Source: an uncultured Methylotenera sp.
Lineage (GTDB): Bacteria; Pseudomonadota; Gammaproteobacteria; Burkholderiales; Methylophilaceae
Direction: 5' to 3'
DNA: 64,000 bases
NCBI RefSeq assembly: GCF_946479685.1
Contig: NZ_CAMLGS010000004.1
Location: 28,514 to 92,513 of the forward strand
The notes under the pieces were generated by a model. That model saw only the letters and a list, made by a program, of their open reading frames with translations, had not been told where the DNA came from and made no database searches. A program made the translations under genes and the position numbers. Numbering within the stretch: the first letter of the stretch is position 1; the number at the start of each line of letters is the position of its first letter. Positions 19,107 through 30,797 of the stretch are shown piece after piece.

Positions 19107-19170
19107 CGCTAAGACTAAATAACTTTAAGACTGAATAACGTTAAGACTCAATCACTTAGAGACTGCTTGA
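19107..19170. repeat. Four degenerate 16-bp tandem repeats between mxaK and mxaL
   Basis: Four consecutive 16-bp units of the form CKYTAAGACTNAATAA start at 19107, 19123, 19139 and 19155, the last one more diverged. They begin directly after the mxaK stop codon and fill the gap up to six bases before mxaL. Together they set the spacing between the two genes and displace any standard Shine-Dalgarno sequence. Confidence 0.75.
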
Positions 19171-19176
19171 TTCACT

Positions 19177-20175
19177 ATGCATCCAATTTATAACTATTTA
19201 CGTCACCGCAAAGATGTCAGCCTATTGCTCGCTGCTTTTTTACTGTTGGCAATCGCTCTATTCAACCCTAAGGTGCCAATTAAGCGCAATATCTACAGCT
19301 ATATCTTTGCCGTGGATATTTCACAAAGCATGAATGTGATAGATAAAACGCTCAATGGCAAACCAGTTTCACGCTTAGTCTATACGCAAGACACTCTGCA
19401 CAAACTAATCAGTGAGCTGCCATGCGGCACCAATATCAGCATCGGTTTGTTTGCAGGCGTCAGTGTTGCCGCACTCTATACACCGATTGAAGTTTGTGAG
19501 AATTTTGACGCCATCAACGACACCATCGACCATTTTGACTGGCGTAACGGCTGGTCTGGCAATAGCAGAATCAGGGCCAGCATGCCTGTACTGGCTAAAA
19601 CCATACGCTCCTTCCCGGCACCAGCCCAAGTCGTGTTTTTTACCGACGGTGAAGAAGCACCTAAACTGCATATTTTTAACCGCCAAGACCTCAGCTCTTT
19701 CCAAGGTGGTGACGACTGGCTATTTGTAGGGGTAGGCTCCGACAAGGGCACGCCGATTCCTAAATATGATGAATTTAACCAACTGATCGGCTACTGGGCC
19801 AACGAGAGTTTTGCCATGCAGCCTGGCATTGCCCAAATTTCAGAGTCTAATCTCGGCACCAGAAATGATAGCGTAGCCAATGGCGAAGGTGACCGCTACC
19901 TGTCTAAGCTAGATGAACCCTACCTTAAAGAGCTAGCCAAAGAAATCAATGGTATGTACGTACGTGGCGACAGCGTGCCGTCTATCCTGAGCGCAATGAA
20001 AAAGCAGAAACCTGCACGCCGTGACAACGCTAATTTTGAACTACGCTGGATTTTGGCAAGTCTGGCAGGCGTATTATTTATATTCGCCTATTTACCGAAG
20101 CATCCAGTGCATGAATTAAAAGCACAATGGCGCAATTTAGTAAGCCGTAGACGGTCACCTAAGCAAACAACTTAA
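19177..20175 (+). CDS. mxaL: MxaL, membrane VWA-domain protein
   Basis: BatB-like partner of MxaC: an N-terminal membrane segment (VSLLLAAFLLLAIALF), a VWA domain with MIDAS motif DISQSM near residue 46 and FFTDGEEAP later, and a C-terminal membrane helix (RWILASLAGVLFIFAYL). 332 aa. It is the last gene of the mxa series; mxaD and mxaE, which usually follow, are missing, and the next gene is an unrelated ygfX on the other strand. Confidence 0.85.
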   Translation: MHPIYNYLRHRKDVSLLLAAFLLLAIALFNPKVPIKRNIYSYIFAVDISQSMNVIDKTLNGKPVSRLVYTQDTLHKLISELPCGTNISIGLFAGVSVAALYTPIEVCENFDAINDTIDHFDWRNGWSGNSRIRASMPVLAKTIRSFPAPAQVVFFTDGEEAPKLHIFNRQDLSSFQGGDDWLFVGVGSDKGTPIPKYDEFNQLIGYWANESFAMQPGIAQISESNLGTRNDSVANGEGDRYLSKLDEPYLKELAKEINGMYVRGDSVPSILSAMKKQKPARRDNANFELRWILASLAGVLFIFAYLPKHPVHELKAQWRNLVSRRRSPKQTT

Positions 20176-20216
20176 TCACATACATCACCGCGGCCTGCAT
20201 AGTGCGTTACATACCG

Positions 20217-20687
20217 TTAACGCACTTGGTCGCGCTTCCCCCATAATAGCCAAACCCTAAGCTGCCTGAAATCTTGAGCATTGCTGCTATCCGGCAATAT
20301 CAACAATGGACTGCATAACCAGCGCTGCAAATAACTGGCGCCTTGAGGCTTAAAGTGTACGATGGTAAGCCAAGGCGTGACGACGCTATTAGCACGTATA
20401 GATACGTCACTGTAGCGATGGCCGTCTTTACGCATGATATCAAGCTGGTTTTTCGCGTTAATATGCAGCGCAACCGGCGACCACGGCAACAACTGTAAGC
20501 AATCAGCAGCCAGCGCATAAATCGCCGCCAGCCAGATCAGCAACAATGTGATGCACTGCAACGTAAATGGCAGCGGCACCAGGCAGACTAGCCAGCTGCT
20601 TAGCGCACTCATCATTAGTAACAATGCAGATAAAATAAATGAGGGCTTGAAATTCAGGGTTATCGGCTTCACGTTATAATCATTCAT
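20217..20687 (-). CDS. ygfX: YgfX-like membrane protein
   Basis: 156-aa protein with two adjacent hydrophobic segments near the N-terminus (FILSALLLMMSALSSWLVCL and LQCITLLLIWLAAIYALAA) followed by a soluble C-terminal domain, the layout of YgfX/CptA. In E. coli ygfX is next to sdhE and ygfZ; here it diverges directly from ygfZ, which supports the call. Its E. coli relative has been linked to cell-shape effects and to SdhE, but the role is not settled. Confidence 0.7.
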   Translation of the reverse strand: MNDYNVKPITLNFKPSFILSALLLMMSALSSWLVCLVPLPFTLQCITLLLIWLAAIYALAADCLQLLPWSPVALHINAKNQLDIMRKDGHRYSDVSIRANSVVTPWLTIVHFKPQGASYLQRWLCSPLLILPDSSNAQDFRQLRVWLLWGKRDQVR

Positions 20688-20700
20688 CCGTTTTACACGA

Positions 20701-20742
20701 TTTAATTGATACTAATTAATTGATATTACGGTTTAATTGATA
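20701..20742. promoter_or_regulatory. Three direct repeats TAATTGATA in the ygfX-ygfZ gap
   Basis: TAATTGATA occurs at 20703, 20717 and 20734 within the 80-bp divergent promoter region. These could be binding sites for a regulator of one or both genes, or AT-rich slippage products. Confidence 0.4.
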
Positions 20743-20767
20743 ATAGGCAATCATACAAAAGGTTAAC

Positions 20768-21775
20768 ATGAGCAATCAACAATGGCAGGAATTTATTCAA
20801 TCCACAACCCCTACCCAAGATGCGGGGAATACTCAACCATTGTTAGATAATGCCACCGTACTGTGCGACCTCTCTCATTTAGGTCTACTGCAGCTTAGCG
20901 GTGCAGACGCATTCACCTTTTTACAAGGTCAAGTCACTAACGATGTAAAGCAGTTAAAAGGTGACACTGCACACTACACCGGCTACTGCACGCCTAAAGG
21001 CCGCATGCTCGGGCTATTTCTGGCTTTTGCACAGCATGAACGTATCCATCTGCAAATGCCGATAGAATTAATCACAGCGACTGCAAAACGCTTAAAAATG
21101 TATGTGATGCGCAGTAAAGTAGAGATACAGGACGCGAGCCATGACATCATCAAACTTGGTTTAAGCGGCCCTAACGCAAGCGCCCTGCTCAGCGCGCAAT
21201 TTGCGAAAGTCCCACAAAACGATTACGAATTAGTGACGCTAGAGAATGGTTCACTGCTGAAACTGCCTAGTAGCACACATGCACGCTTTGAGATCTTCAC
21301 CGATATTAATCATGCACCAGTAATTTGGAATGCCCTGTCTGCACAAGCAAGCGTAGCCAATGCCGCACACTGGGAATGGCTGGAGATTCAGGCTGGCGTA
21401 CCTGACGTAAAACCTGAGACACAAGAAGAATTTGTGCCGCAAATGTTAAATCTGGATTTGCTCGGCGGCATCAACTTTAAAAAAGGCTGCTACACCGGCC
21501 AGGAAATCGTTGCGCGTACACATTACCTTGGCAGCATTAAGCGCCGTACTTACCTGGCACATGCTAATCAGGCGACGCAGCCTGGCGATAATATTCTGAA
21601 TGCAGCGAATGAAACCGTAGGTAAAGTGGTACGTAGTGCGCCAGCGGCACAGGGCGGCTATGATTTATTGGCTGAAGTTAGATGTGCTGAGATTGATTTG
21701 GACAATACTGCCAGCAGCCAGCTAACAGCAAACGGGCATGCATTAGTGCTAAAAACACTGCCCTATGCACTTTAA
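20768..21775 (+). CDS. ygfZ: Folate-binding Fe-S maintenance protein YgfZ
   Basis: Relative of the glycine-cleavage T protein that uses tetrahydrofolate to help repair or assemble certain iron-sulfur enzymes, including the tRNA-modifying MiaB. The signature K-G-C-Y-x-G-Q-E is present in INFKKGCYTGQEIVART with its conserved cysteine. An early segment FTFLQGQVTNDV and YCTPKGRMLGLF are also typical. 335 aa. It faces ygfX across an 80-bp gap. A stem-loop with arms AATCAACG and CGTTGATT (21820-21844) follows the gene. Confidence 0.92.
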   Translation: MSNQQWQEFIQSTTPTQDAGNTQPLLDNATVLCDLSHLGLLQLSGADAFTFLQGQVTNDVKQLKGDTAHYTGYCTPKGRMLGLFLAFAQHERIHLQMPIELITATAKRLKMYVMRSKVEIQDASHDIIKLGLSGPNASALLSAQFAKVPQNDYELVTLENGSLLKLPSSTHARFEIFTDINHAPVIWNALSAQASVANAAHWEWLEIQAGVPDVKPETQEEFVPQMLNLDLLGGINFKKGCYTGQEIVARTHYLGSIKRRTYLAHANQATQPGDNILNAANETVGKVVRSAPAAQGGYDLLAEVRCAEIDLDNTASSQLTANGHALVLKTLPYAL

Positions 21776-21943
21776 CCTATACATTTTAAGTATGTTACGC
21801 ACGGTGACATTAACACGGAAATCAACGGCATACTGTCGTTGATTGTGTAACGGTAATATGGAATAAAAACCAGATATTGACAGCTAGATACTGAAAACCA
21901 GGCGTTGCTATCCAGACGCTTAGCCTTAGCTTTAAAGATAGGC

Positions 21944-22276
21944 TTACGGTTTAGTAGCCGGTGCCGATGGATTAACCGGAGGTGGTGGCAGACCTTCTGG
22001 TAACGCTTGGTCTATCACCTGATAAAAAACTTCATCCTGCTTAATCATACCAAGCTCGCTACGCGCGCGCTCTTCAATTGCAGCCTTACCACTCTTAAGG
22101 TCACGCACTTCGGCCTCTAATGTGCCATTACGCGCTTTTAACGTGGTGTTTTTTTCCTGTTGCAGCGCAACCTGACGATTCAAGTCCCACACACGTAACC
22201 AGCTACCCTTACCCAGCCACAGTGGATACTGCAGCAGGGCAATCAGGATCACAAAAATTAGTGTGAGGGCTTTCAA
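21944..22276 (-). CDS. ftsB: Cell division protein FtsB
   Basis: Bitopic divisome protein that forms a coiled coil with FtsL and binds FtsQ. One N-terminal membrane helix ([19 protein letters not shown]), then a heptad coiled coil ([31 protein letters not shown]) here described in parts, then a conserved [17 protein letters not shown] segment. 110 aa with a proline-rich tail. It follows eno by 27 bp, the usual eno-ftsB linkage. Confidence 0.92.
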   Translation of the reverse strand: MKALTLIFVILIALLQYPLWLGKGSWLRVWDLNRQVALQQEKNTTLKARNGTLEAEVRDLKSGKAAIEERARSELGMIKQDEVFYQVIDQALPEGLPPPPVNPSAPATKP

Positions 22277-22303
22277 TTTTAACTATTCAAATATGCTTTA
22301 GCG

Positions 22304-23599
<1,296 letters not shown>

Positions 23600-23693
23600 C
23601 TAAGTTCTAAATCATTTGGCTACCAATCAATTGACGCATACTGGTTAGCGCATTAACGCTTAATTCACAGTTACGTACGGCAGCCTCTTATTT

Positions 23694-24533
23694 TTACAAC
23701 GTACTTTCAATAAAACCTGCTTTTTTCACTAATCGGTCTAAATCGACTAGCACTTCCAACAAATCTCGCATTTTGTGTAGTGGCCATGCATTCGGGCCGT
23801 CGGACAATGCCTTCGCTGGGTCTGGGTGCGTTTCCATAAACACACCGGCAATCCCGCTAGCTACGGCAGCGCGCGCCAATACTGGCACATGTTCACGTTG
23901 ACCACCGCTTTTATCGCCCTGACCACCAGGCTGCTGTACAGAGTGGGTAGCATCAAATACCACTGGGCAATTGGTTTCGCGCATGGTGGCAAGGCCGCGC
24001 ATATCTGACACTAATGTGTTGTAACCAAATGATGCACCGCGTTCGCACACCATAATATTGTCCGCGCCGCCGTTAGCTTCTTTGGCTTTTTGCACCACAT
24101 TTTTCATATCGCCAGGCGCCATGAATTGGCCTTTTTTGATATTCACCGGCTTGCCTGAACGGGCACAGGCGGTGATAAAGTCAGTTTGACGGCACAAGAA
24201 AGCTGGGGTTTGCAACACATCCACCACTGCTGCAACGTGCGGCACCTGCTCTTCTGTGTGCACATCGGTCAAAATCGGCACGCCGATTTGGCTACGTACG
24301 TGGTCTAAGATTTTTAAACCTTCGTCCATGCCAAAGCCGCGGAATGTTTTATTAGAGCTGCGGTTCGCTTTGTCGTAAGAAGATTTGTAAATAAACGGAA
24401 TATTGAGCGCGTTTGCAATTTCTTTTAGCTGACCGGCAGTATCAATCGCCATTTGCTGCGATTCGATCACACATGGACCAGCAATTAAAAATAGTGGATG
24501 CTCAAGACCCACATCAAAGTTACATAATTTCAT
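23694..24533 (-). CDS. kdsA: 3-deoxy-8-phosphooctulonate synthase
   Basis: Condenses arabinose 5-phosphate with phosphoenolpyruvate to make KDO 8-phosphate for lipopolysaccharide core. Signatures are [10 protein letters not shown], the substrate-binding [22 protein letters not shown] and [12 protein letters not shown]. 279 aa. In the metal-independent KDO8PS type an asparagine occupies the metal-cysteine position; here the N-terminal motif reads [12 protein letters not shown], so the metal status cannot be judged from this alone. Enolase next to it could supply its phosphoenolpyruvate. Confidence 0.97.
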   Translation of the reverse strand: MKLCNFDVGLEHPLFLIAGPCVIESQQMAIDTAGQLKEIANALNIPFIYKSSYDKANRSSNKTFRGFGMDEGLKILDHVRSQIGVPILTDVHTEEQVPHVAAVVDVLQTPAFLCRQTDFITACARSGKPVNIKKGQFMAPGDMKNVVQKAKEANGGADNIMVCERGASFGYNTLVSDMRGLATMRETNCPVVFDATHSVQQPGGQGDKSGGQREHVPVLARAAVASGIAGVFMETHPDPAKALSDGPNAWPLHKMRDLLEVLVDLDRLVKKAGFIESTL

Positions 24534-24632
24534 ACGATTAACACCTTAAATATTAGCGACAAACAAATATAGATAAACCCTAGCGCTAAACTCACAACGA
24601 TTGAGTTTATCTATACAGCTATGTATGCCAGA

Positions 24633-26294
<1,662 letters not shown>

Positions 26295-26431
26295 CTATTT
26301 TACTTTAAAGCCCTAACACCTACAAATAAAAACTCTTAATTCTGCGTTTATTTTACTGCGTTTGTTTTTCGCTGGCATTTTAAAACCCAGCATAAATGAT
26401 GGCTCACGCAGACTAAAAAATTCACGTAATC

Positions 26432-26472
26432 TTGATGTAAATCAATCAGCTAAATTTTCATACGCCTAGAAT
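26432..26472 (+). promoter_or_regulatory. FNR/Anr-type promoter
   Basis: A perfect FNR-type site TTGATGTAAATCAA (26432-26445) is followed by a -10 hexamer TAGAAT (26467-26472). The site centre would be about 41 bp upstream of the predicted start of transcription near 26479, the class II activation geometry. The only gene downstream on this strand is the 41-codon ORF starting at 26521. Confidence 0.7.
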
Positions 26473-26520
26473 GAGCAACTGAATAATCAAGGTGATTATA
26501 TTTATTGAGGAGATTAGATT

Positions 26521-26646
26521 ATGTACGCAAATTTATTTGGCACATTTGCAGGATTATTAAGTTTGGGCGTGATTGTATTTGTGTTGATAATGGCGGCATT
26601 TTTTCTACGCCTGTTTTTCACACCAAGACCACAGAATCAGGAATAG
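26521..26646 (+). CDS. Small membrane protein, DUF3149-like
   Basis: 41-aa protein starting MYANLFGTFAGLLSLGVIVF. It has a single hydrophobic helix (about residues 8-32) followed by a short basic tail (LRLFFTPRPQNQE). The size and the FGTFAGLLSL start fit the DUF3149 group of tiny betaproteobacterial membrane proteins, whose function is unknown. A clear Shine-Dalgarno sequence (GAGGAG) precedes the ATG by eight bases, and a perfect FNR-type promoter lies upstream, so it is probably induced when oxygen is low. It converges with the aldolase gene on the other strand. The remaining 26259-26431 upstream of it shows no further gene. Confidence 0.7.
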   Translation: MYANLFGTFAGLLSLGVIVFVLIMAAFFLRLFFTPRPQNQE

Positions 26647-26667
26647 CACCCTAACTGCATCAAGAAG

Positions 26668-27336
26668 CTAAGGGTTATCAGCCCATGCACCATAACCCTT
26701 AAATTTTTCGTGCACTTCCAACATTTCCTGCTGCGTCAGGATATATGGCTCCCCCACTTGCAGCGCCCTTAAATACTGCTCACATAAGGTTTCCACCTCC
26801 ACAGTGATACTAAGCGCCTTTTCCACAGTATCGCCCACGGCAATCATACCGTGATTAGCCAGCAAACAGGCCGTTCTATTGTTTAGTGCCAGCAACGCGT
26901 TATCCGACAGCTGCTGACTGCCGAACAAGGCATAATCCGCACACTTGATACTATCGCCACCCGCTACTGCAATCATGTAATGAAAAGCTGGCACATCTCG
27001 CCTTAGGGTACTAAGCGTGGTGGCAAACATACTATGGGTATGCACCACCACATTGACTGCTGGTTTAGCACGCAAAATATCCACATGAAAACGCCACTCA
27101 CTGGATGGCGCCAACTCACCCTGCGCATGCCCGGAAAAATCCATCCACACCATATCTGCAGGACGCATATGCGCCACCGCCATACCTGAGGGCGTGATTA
27201 ACAAACCAGCCTGCCCCCGTGCATTCTGCACACGAATACTGGCATTACCGGATGTGCCCTGATTCAAACCCAGCTCACATAGCTGCCGACTCAATTCCAG
27301 CAATTGCTCGCGTGCCTGCTCCAACTTATCGGTCAT
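26668..27336 (-). CDS. Class II aldolase, probable methylthioribulose-phosphate aldolase
   Basis: Zinc-dependent class II aldolase/adducin fold. Metal ligands are in VVHTHSMFA and LLANHGMIAVG, the catalytic acid in PSSEWRFH, and the phosphate-site glycines in NQGTSGNASIR. I place the start at MTDKLEQ because AAGGA precedes it; the frame is open 17 codons further into mtnA. Next to mtnA it could act on 5-methylthioribulose 1-phosphate either as the dehydratase MtnB or as the aldolase of the DHAP shunt. No mtnC, mtnD or mtnK is near, and the protein resembles fuculose-phosphate-aldolase types, so I favour the aldolase. Confidence 0.75.
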   Translation of the reverse strand: MTDKLEQAREQLLELSRQLCELGLNQGTSGNASIRVQNARGQAGLLITPSGMAVAHMRPADMVWMDFSGHAQGELAPSSEWRFHVDILRAKPAVNVVVHTHSMFATTLSTLRRDVPAFHYMIAVAGGDSIKCADYALFGSQQLSDNALLALNNRTACLLANHGMIAVGDTVEKALSITVEVETLCEQYLRALQVGEPYILTQQEMLEVHEKFKGYGAWADNP

Positions 27337-27346
27337 CACTGTATCC

Positions 27347-28441
27347 TTAGCGTTGCATCGTGTGTAACTGCTGTGGTGAGAAAACACCCTGCTCGGTAAT
27401 AATCCCCGTCACCAGTCTGGCCGGTGTTACATCAAAAGCCGGATTTGCCACCTGCGTACCATGCGGCAATATATTGACTGTCGCTATCGTACCATCAGCC
27501 AGCTTGCCGCTCATCCAAGACAACTCCTCTGCACCGCGCTCTTCAATCTCTATCGATTTAACACCGTCATCTATGCTCCAATCAATCGTAGGTGACGGTA
27601 CCGCAGCGTAAAATGGCACATGATGCCCTAGTGCCGCACTATCAAATGCGGCCAGGGCTTTTAAGTAGGTACCTATCTTATTGCACACATCGCCAGTGGC
27701 CGTGACGCGGTCTGCACCTACAATAACCATATCCACCTGCCCCTGCTGCATCAAATGGCCGCCGGCATTATCACTAATCACGGTATGTGGCACCCCATGC
27801 TGCCCCAGCTCCCAAGCCGTTAAGCTGGCACCCTGGTTACGCGGGCGAGTCTCCCCCACCCACACATGCACATCAACACCCGCATTATGTGCCGCGTAGA
27901 TTGGCGCTAACGCCGTACCAAAATCCACCGTAGCCAGCCAGCCCGCATTGCAATGCGTAAGAATATTAATGGTACGCGCTTTTTGCTGATGCTGTGCCTG
28001 AATTAAACCGAGGCCGTGCGCACCTATCGCCTGATTCAAGCGTACATCCTCATCACAAAGCTGCGCAGCCTCTGCCCATGCTGCAGATTGGCGTTGCGTA
28101 TCTGGCAACCTTAGCAAAACTCCCAGCATACGCTGCACCGCCCATTTCAAATTCACCGCCGTCGGCCGACTGGCAATCAGTTGCTCAGCTGACTGCTGTA
28201 AATGTAGATCAGAACAACTATCTAAAGTAGAAAGCGCCATACCGTAAGCTGCCGCAGCACCAATTAGAGGTGCGCCACGCACTTGCATGGTTTTAATAGC
28301 CACTATCATCTGTGCCAGGGTTTTAACTTTAACCACTTCAAAAACGTGAGGCAGTTTAGTCTGGTCAATAATCTCTACACATGGTTGTGTATGTTCAAAA
28401 TTTGGCCAAATAGTACGGTATTGCTGATGATTAACTAACAT
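27347..28441 (-). CDS. mtnA: Methylthioribose-1-phosphate isomerase
   Basis: Isomerises 5-methylthioribose 1-phosphate to the ribulose form during salvage of 5'-methylthioadenosine. The catalytic cysteine is in NILTHCNAGWLATVDFG and the aspartate in VIVGADRVTATGDVCNKIGTY; MQVRGAPLIGAAAAYGMAL is the typical N-terminal substrate-binding run. 364 aa, full length. It is followed ten bases later by the class II aldolase that probably uses its product. Confidence 0.93.
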   Translation of the reverse strand: MLVNHQQYRTIWPNFEHTQPCVEIIDQTKLPHVFEVVKVKTLAQMIVAIKTMQVRGAPLIGAAAAYGMALSTLDSCSDLHLQQSAEQLIASRPTAVNLKWAVQRMLGVLLRLPDTQRQSAAWAEAAQLCDEDVRLNQAIGAHGLGLIQAQHQQKARTINILTHCNAGWLATVDFGTALAPIYAAHNAGVDVHVWVGETRPRNQGASLTAWELGQHGVPHTVISDNAGGHLMQQGQVDMVIVGADRVTATGDVCNKIGTYLKALAAFDSAALGHHVPFYAAVPSPTIDWSIDDGVKSIEIEERGAEELSWMSGKLADGTIATVNILPHGTQVANPAFDVTPARLVTGIITEQGVFSPQQLHTMQR

Positions 28442-28541
28442 GAAAACCCTAACGATTTATACGCTTTTTTATAAAAATTATTAAATATAAATATTGACTT
28501 CTAAAAAGTTCCCGAGAACTTAAAATACTACCCACAATATC

Positions 28542-28550
28542 TGTGGATAA
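28542..28550 (-). promoter_or_regulatory. Single perfect DnaA box in an AT-rich gap
   Basis: TTATCCACA on the minus strand, an exact DnaA-box sequence. It sits in the 254-bp gap between tatD and mtnA, which is strongly AT-rich. AAGTTC/GAACTT forms a nearby inverted repeat (28506-28521). Only one box is seen, so this is not an origin; it may regulate mtnA or simply occur by chance. Confidence 0.35.
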
Positions 28551-28695
28551 CTTTGTGAATTATTGTGACTTAAAAACGTAACATACCAATTTATAAGGTT
28601 TTTTTTAAATCGCTTATTTTTTAATCTATTATTTTATTTATATAAATCAACAACTTACAAAACAAGCATTGATTGTTAAGGTTTTTTTGACATTC

Positions 28696-29508
28696 TTAAT
28701 GTAGTGCATTAACTGGTGTGCATAACTCAGCTAATTTTGGCATGATTTTTATGGCGTTGGCGCCAGTAATATCAAGCACTTGAGCCACATCCACCTGTCT
28801 TAAATCTGCTAAAACTTGTGCAATTTTTAGCAGCTCTGCTGGGCTATTTCTACCATGAGTTCCTAACCATTCTGGCGGGATATCAGGCGCGTCAGTTTCC
28901 AATACAATAGCCTCTAACGGCAGCTGCGCAGCCAACGCACGTATGCGCAATGCGCGGTTATAGGTCATCGCACCGCCAAACCCTAATTTAAAACCCAAGG
29001 CTATAAATTGCTCCGCTTGCTGCATACTGCCGTTAAACGCATGTGCAATGCCACCCTTCACCTTATATTTGCGCAGTTGCTTTAAGATGTCGTCGATAGC
29101 ATGCCGCACATGCAAAATCACAGGTAAGTCGTAAGCTTGGGCAATTTTCAACTGTTCCACAAAAAAATGCGTTTGCAGTTTTATATTTTCAGGATGGCTG
29201 CTCGGATTAGTCAGAAAGTAATCCAGGCCAATTTCACCAATGGCAACAGGCTGGTAATTCTGCACATAGCTACGCAGCTGATCAATATCGTCTAATGAGG
29301 ACTGTTCCACATACATAGGATGCACGCCAAGCGCGTACACGCAGTTTGGATAATGCCGACATAGTTTGATGACAGCATCGAAGTTAGAACGCGCCACAGC
29401 GGGCACCACAATGCCAGACACCCTATGCGCAAACGCGGCACGCACAACTTGATCACGGTCAGCATCAAATTCGGCTGCATCCAGATGGCAGTGGGTATCA
29501 ATCAACAT
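28696..29508 (-). CDS. TatD-family metal-dependent hydrolase
   Basis: TIM-barrel hydrolase of the TatD DNase family. The metal-binding LIDTHCHLDAAEFD is at the N-terminus, with VIGEIGLDYF-type sequence (AIGEIGLDYF), the histidines in VILHVRHAIDD and GGIAHAFNGS, and the late aspartate in VLETDAPDIPP. 270 aa. Members have 3'-5' exonuclease activity on DNA/RNA or D-aminoacyl-tRNA-related roles; which applies here cannot be said. Despite the name it is unrelated to protein export by TatABC. Confidence 0.92.
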   Translation of the reverse strand: MLIDTHCHLDAAEFDADRDQVVRAAFAHRVSGIVVPAVARSNFDAVIKLCRHYPNCVYALGVHPMYVEQSSLDDIDQLRSYVQNYQPVAIGEIGLDYFLTNPSSHPENIKLQTHFFVEQLKIAQAYDLPVILHVRHAIDDILKQLRKYKVKGGIAHAFNGSMQQAEQFIALGFKLGFGGAMTYNRALRIRALAAQLPLEAIVLETDAPDIPPEWLGTHGRNSPAELLKIAQVLADLRQVDVAQVLDITGANAIKIMPKLAELCTPVNALH

Positions 29509-29633
29509 GATGATTCCATTTCTATTTAAGCGCTAACATCATGCAAGCTACACAATGCTTAGCGCATAATGATTGTGACCATACATCAATAGGAGTTAAT
29601 TCTGCGCCACTGAACGTTGCGGTGACAACAGCA

Positions 29634-30752
29634 CTAAACTTTAGGCGCAATAGGCTTGGCACGCACACGGATATCTGCGCCAACCTGACGCACATCTAAC
29701 ACCTGCAACTCCGGCACTTGCTGCATGGCAGTAAATTCCGGCATGGCGAACATACCGTGTGCAGCGCTGCCCATTAGCTTAGGTGCATAATAGAAAACAA
29801 ACTCATCAATCAAGCCTGCGTGCAGCAATGCGCCGTTCAAGCCTTGCCCTGCCTCAACCAACACCTCATTCACACCACGCTGCGCCAACACTTGCAGCAA
29901 CTGTCGCAAATCAACCTGCTGCGCTGGATTGGCGATACACAGCAACTCAGCCCCCTTAGCCAGCAAGGCCGCGGCACGCTGCTGCGTGTCTGCCGCATAA
30001 GCCACTAACACCGGGCTCTGCGCCAACATAGAGGGCTCCAGCATTTTACTATCTAGCGGCAATTGCAGTTGGCTATCCACAATCACCCGCAGTGGCTGAC
30101 GTGTGGCAGTCGGCAAACGCACCGTCATGCTCGGGTCATCGGCTAACACTGTGCGGATTCCGGTCAGAATCGCGCATGACTGCGCGCGCCAGTGCTGCAC
30201 ATCCTGACGCGCTGACTCGCCTGTAATCCACTGACTTTTACCGTTACTAAGCGCGGTACGGCCATCCAAACTGGCAGCGATTTTGCTGCGTACATAAGGC
30301 AGGCCGCGTGTCATGCGCGATACAAAACCTGCATTTAGTGCAACAGCTTCCTGTTCGAGCAAGCCAACCACCACTTCTATGCCTTGCGCACGCAGCGCAG
30401 CCACGCCGCGCCCCGCTACCAAAGGATTAGGATCTTGCATGGCAATAATCACGCGTTTGGGCTTAGCCGCGATTACCGCTTGTACACAGGGCGGCGTGCG
30501 GCCAAAATGGCTGCATGGCTCCAATGTGACATACACATCTGCACCTTCTGCCAACGCCCCCGCTTGTCGTAACGCAAACACTTCGGCATGTGGCTCACCC
30601 GCTTTTAGATGAGCGCCCTGCCCAACAATTTGCTGATCGCGCACAATGACACAACCCACACGTGGGTTAGGTTGCGTGGTGTACAAGCCTTGCGCTGCCA
30701 GGCGCAATGCAAGGTTCATATAGGTATAGTCGGATGTAGATAAAGTAGACAA
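29634..30752 (-). CDS. ribD: Bifunctional riboflavin deaminase/reductase
   Basis: Catalyses the second and third steps of riboflavin synthesis. N-terminal zinc deaminase domain: metal ligands in HAEVFALRQAG and EPCSHFGRTPPC. C-terminal NADPH-dependent reductase domain from about residue 150 (RSKIAASLDGRTALSNGKSQWITG; VEAGQGLNGALLHAGLIDEFVFY, each partly quoted). 372 aa, full length. Third gene of glyA-nrdR-ribD, 45 bp after nrdR. Confidence 0.96.
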   Translation of the reverse strand: MSTLSTSDYTYMNLALRLAAQGLYTTQPNPRVGCVIVRDQQIVGQGAHLKAGEPHAEVFALRQAGALAEGADVYVTLEPCSHFGRTPPCVQAVIAAKPKRVIIAMQDPNPLVAGRGVAALRAQGIEVVVGLLEQEAVALNAGFVSRMTRGLPYVRSKIAASLDGRTALSNGKSQWITGESARQDVQHWRAQSCAILTGIRTVLADDPSMTVRLPTATRQPLRVIVDSQLQLPLDSKMLEPSMLAQSPVLVAYAADTQQRAAALLAKGAELLCIANPAQQVDLRQLLQVLAQRGVNEVLVEAGQGLNGALLHAGLIDEFVFYYAPKLMGSAAHGMFAMPEFTAMQQVPELQVLDVRQVGADIRVRAKPIAPKV

Positions 30753-30797
30753 AAAACGTTGAGAGGTAGCTATAGGTTAATGAGAATTAACGCGCAC

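Noticed and set aside
28442..28695. Possible replication origin
   Set aside because: Only one DnaA box is present and no dnaA, dnaN or gidA gene is near.
28696..29508. TatD as part of the Tat export system
   Set aside because: TatD proteins are metal-dependent nucleases and not needed for export; the gene is 20 kb from tatABC.
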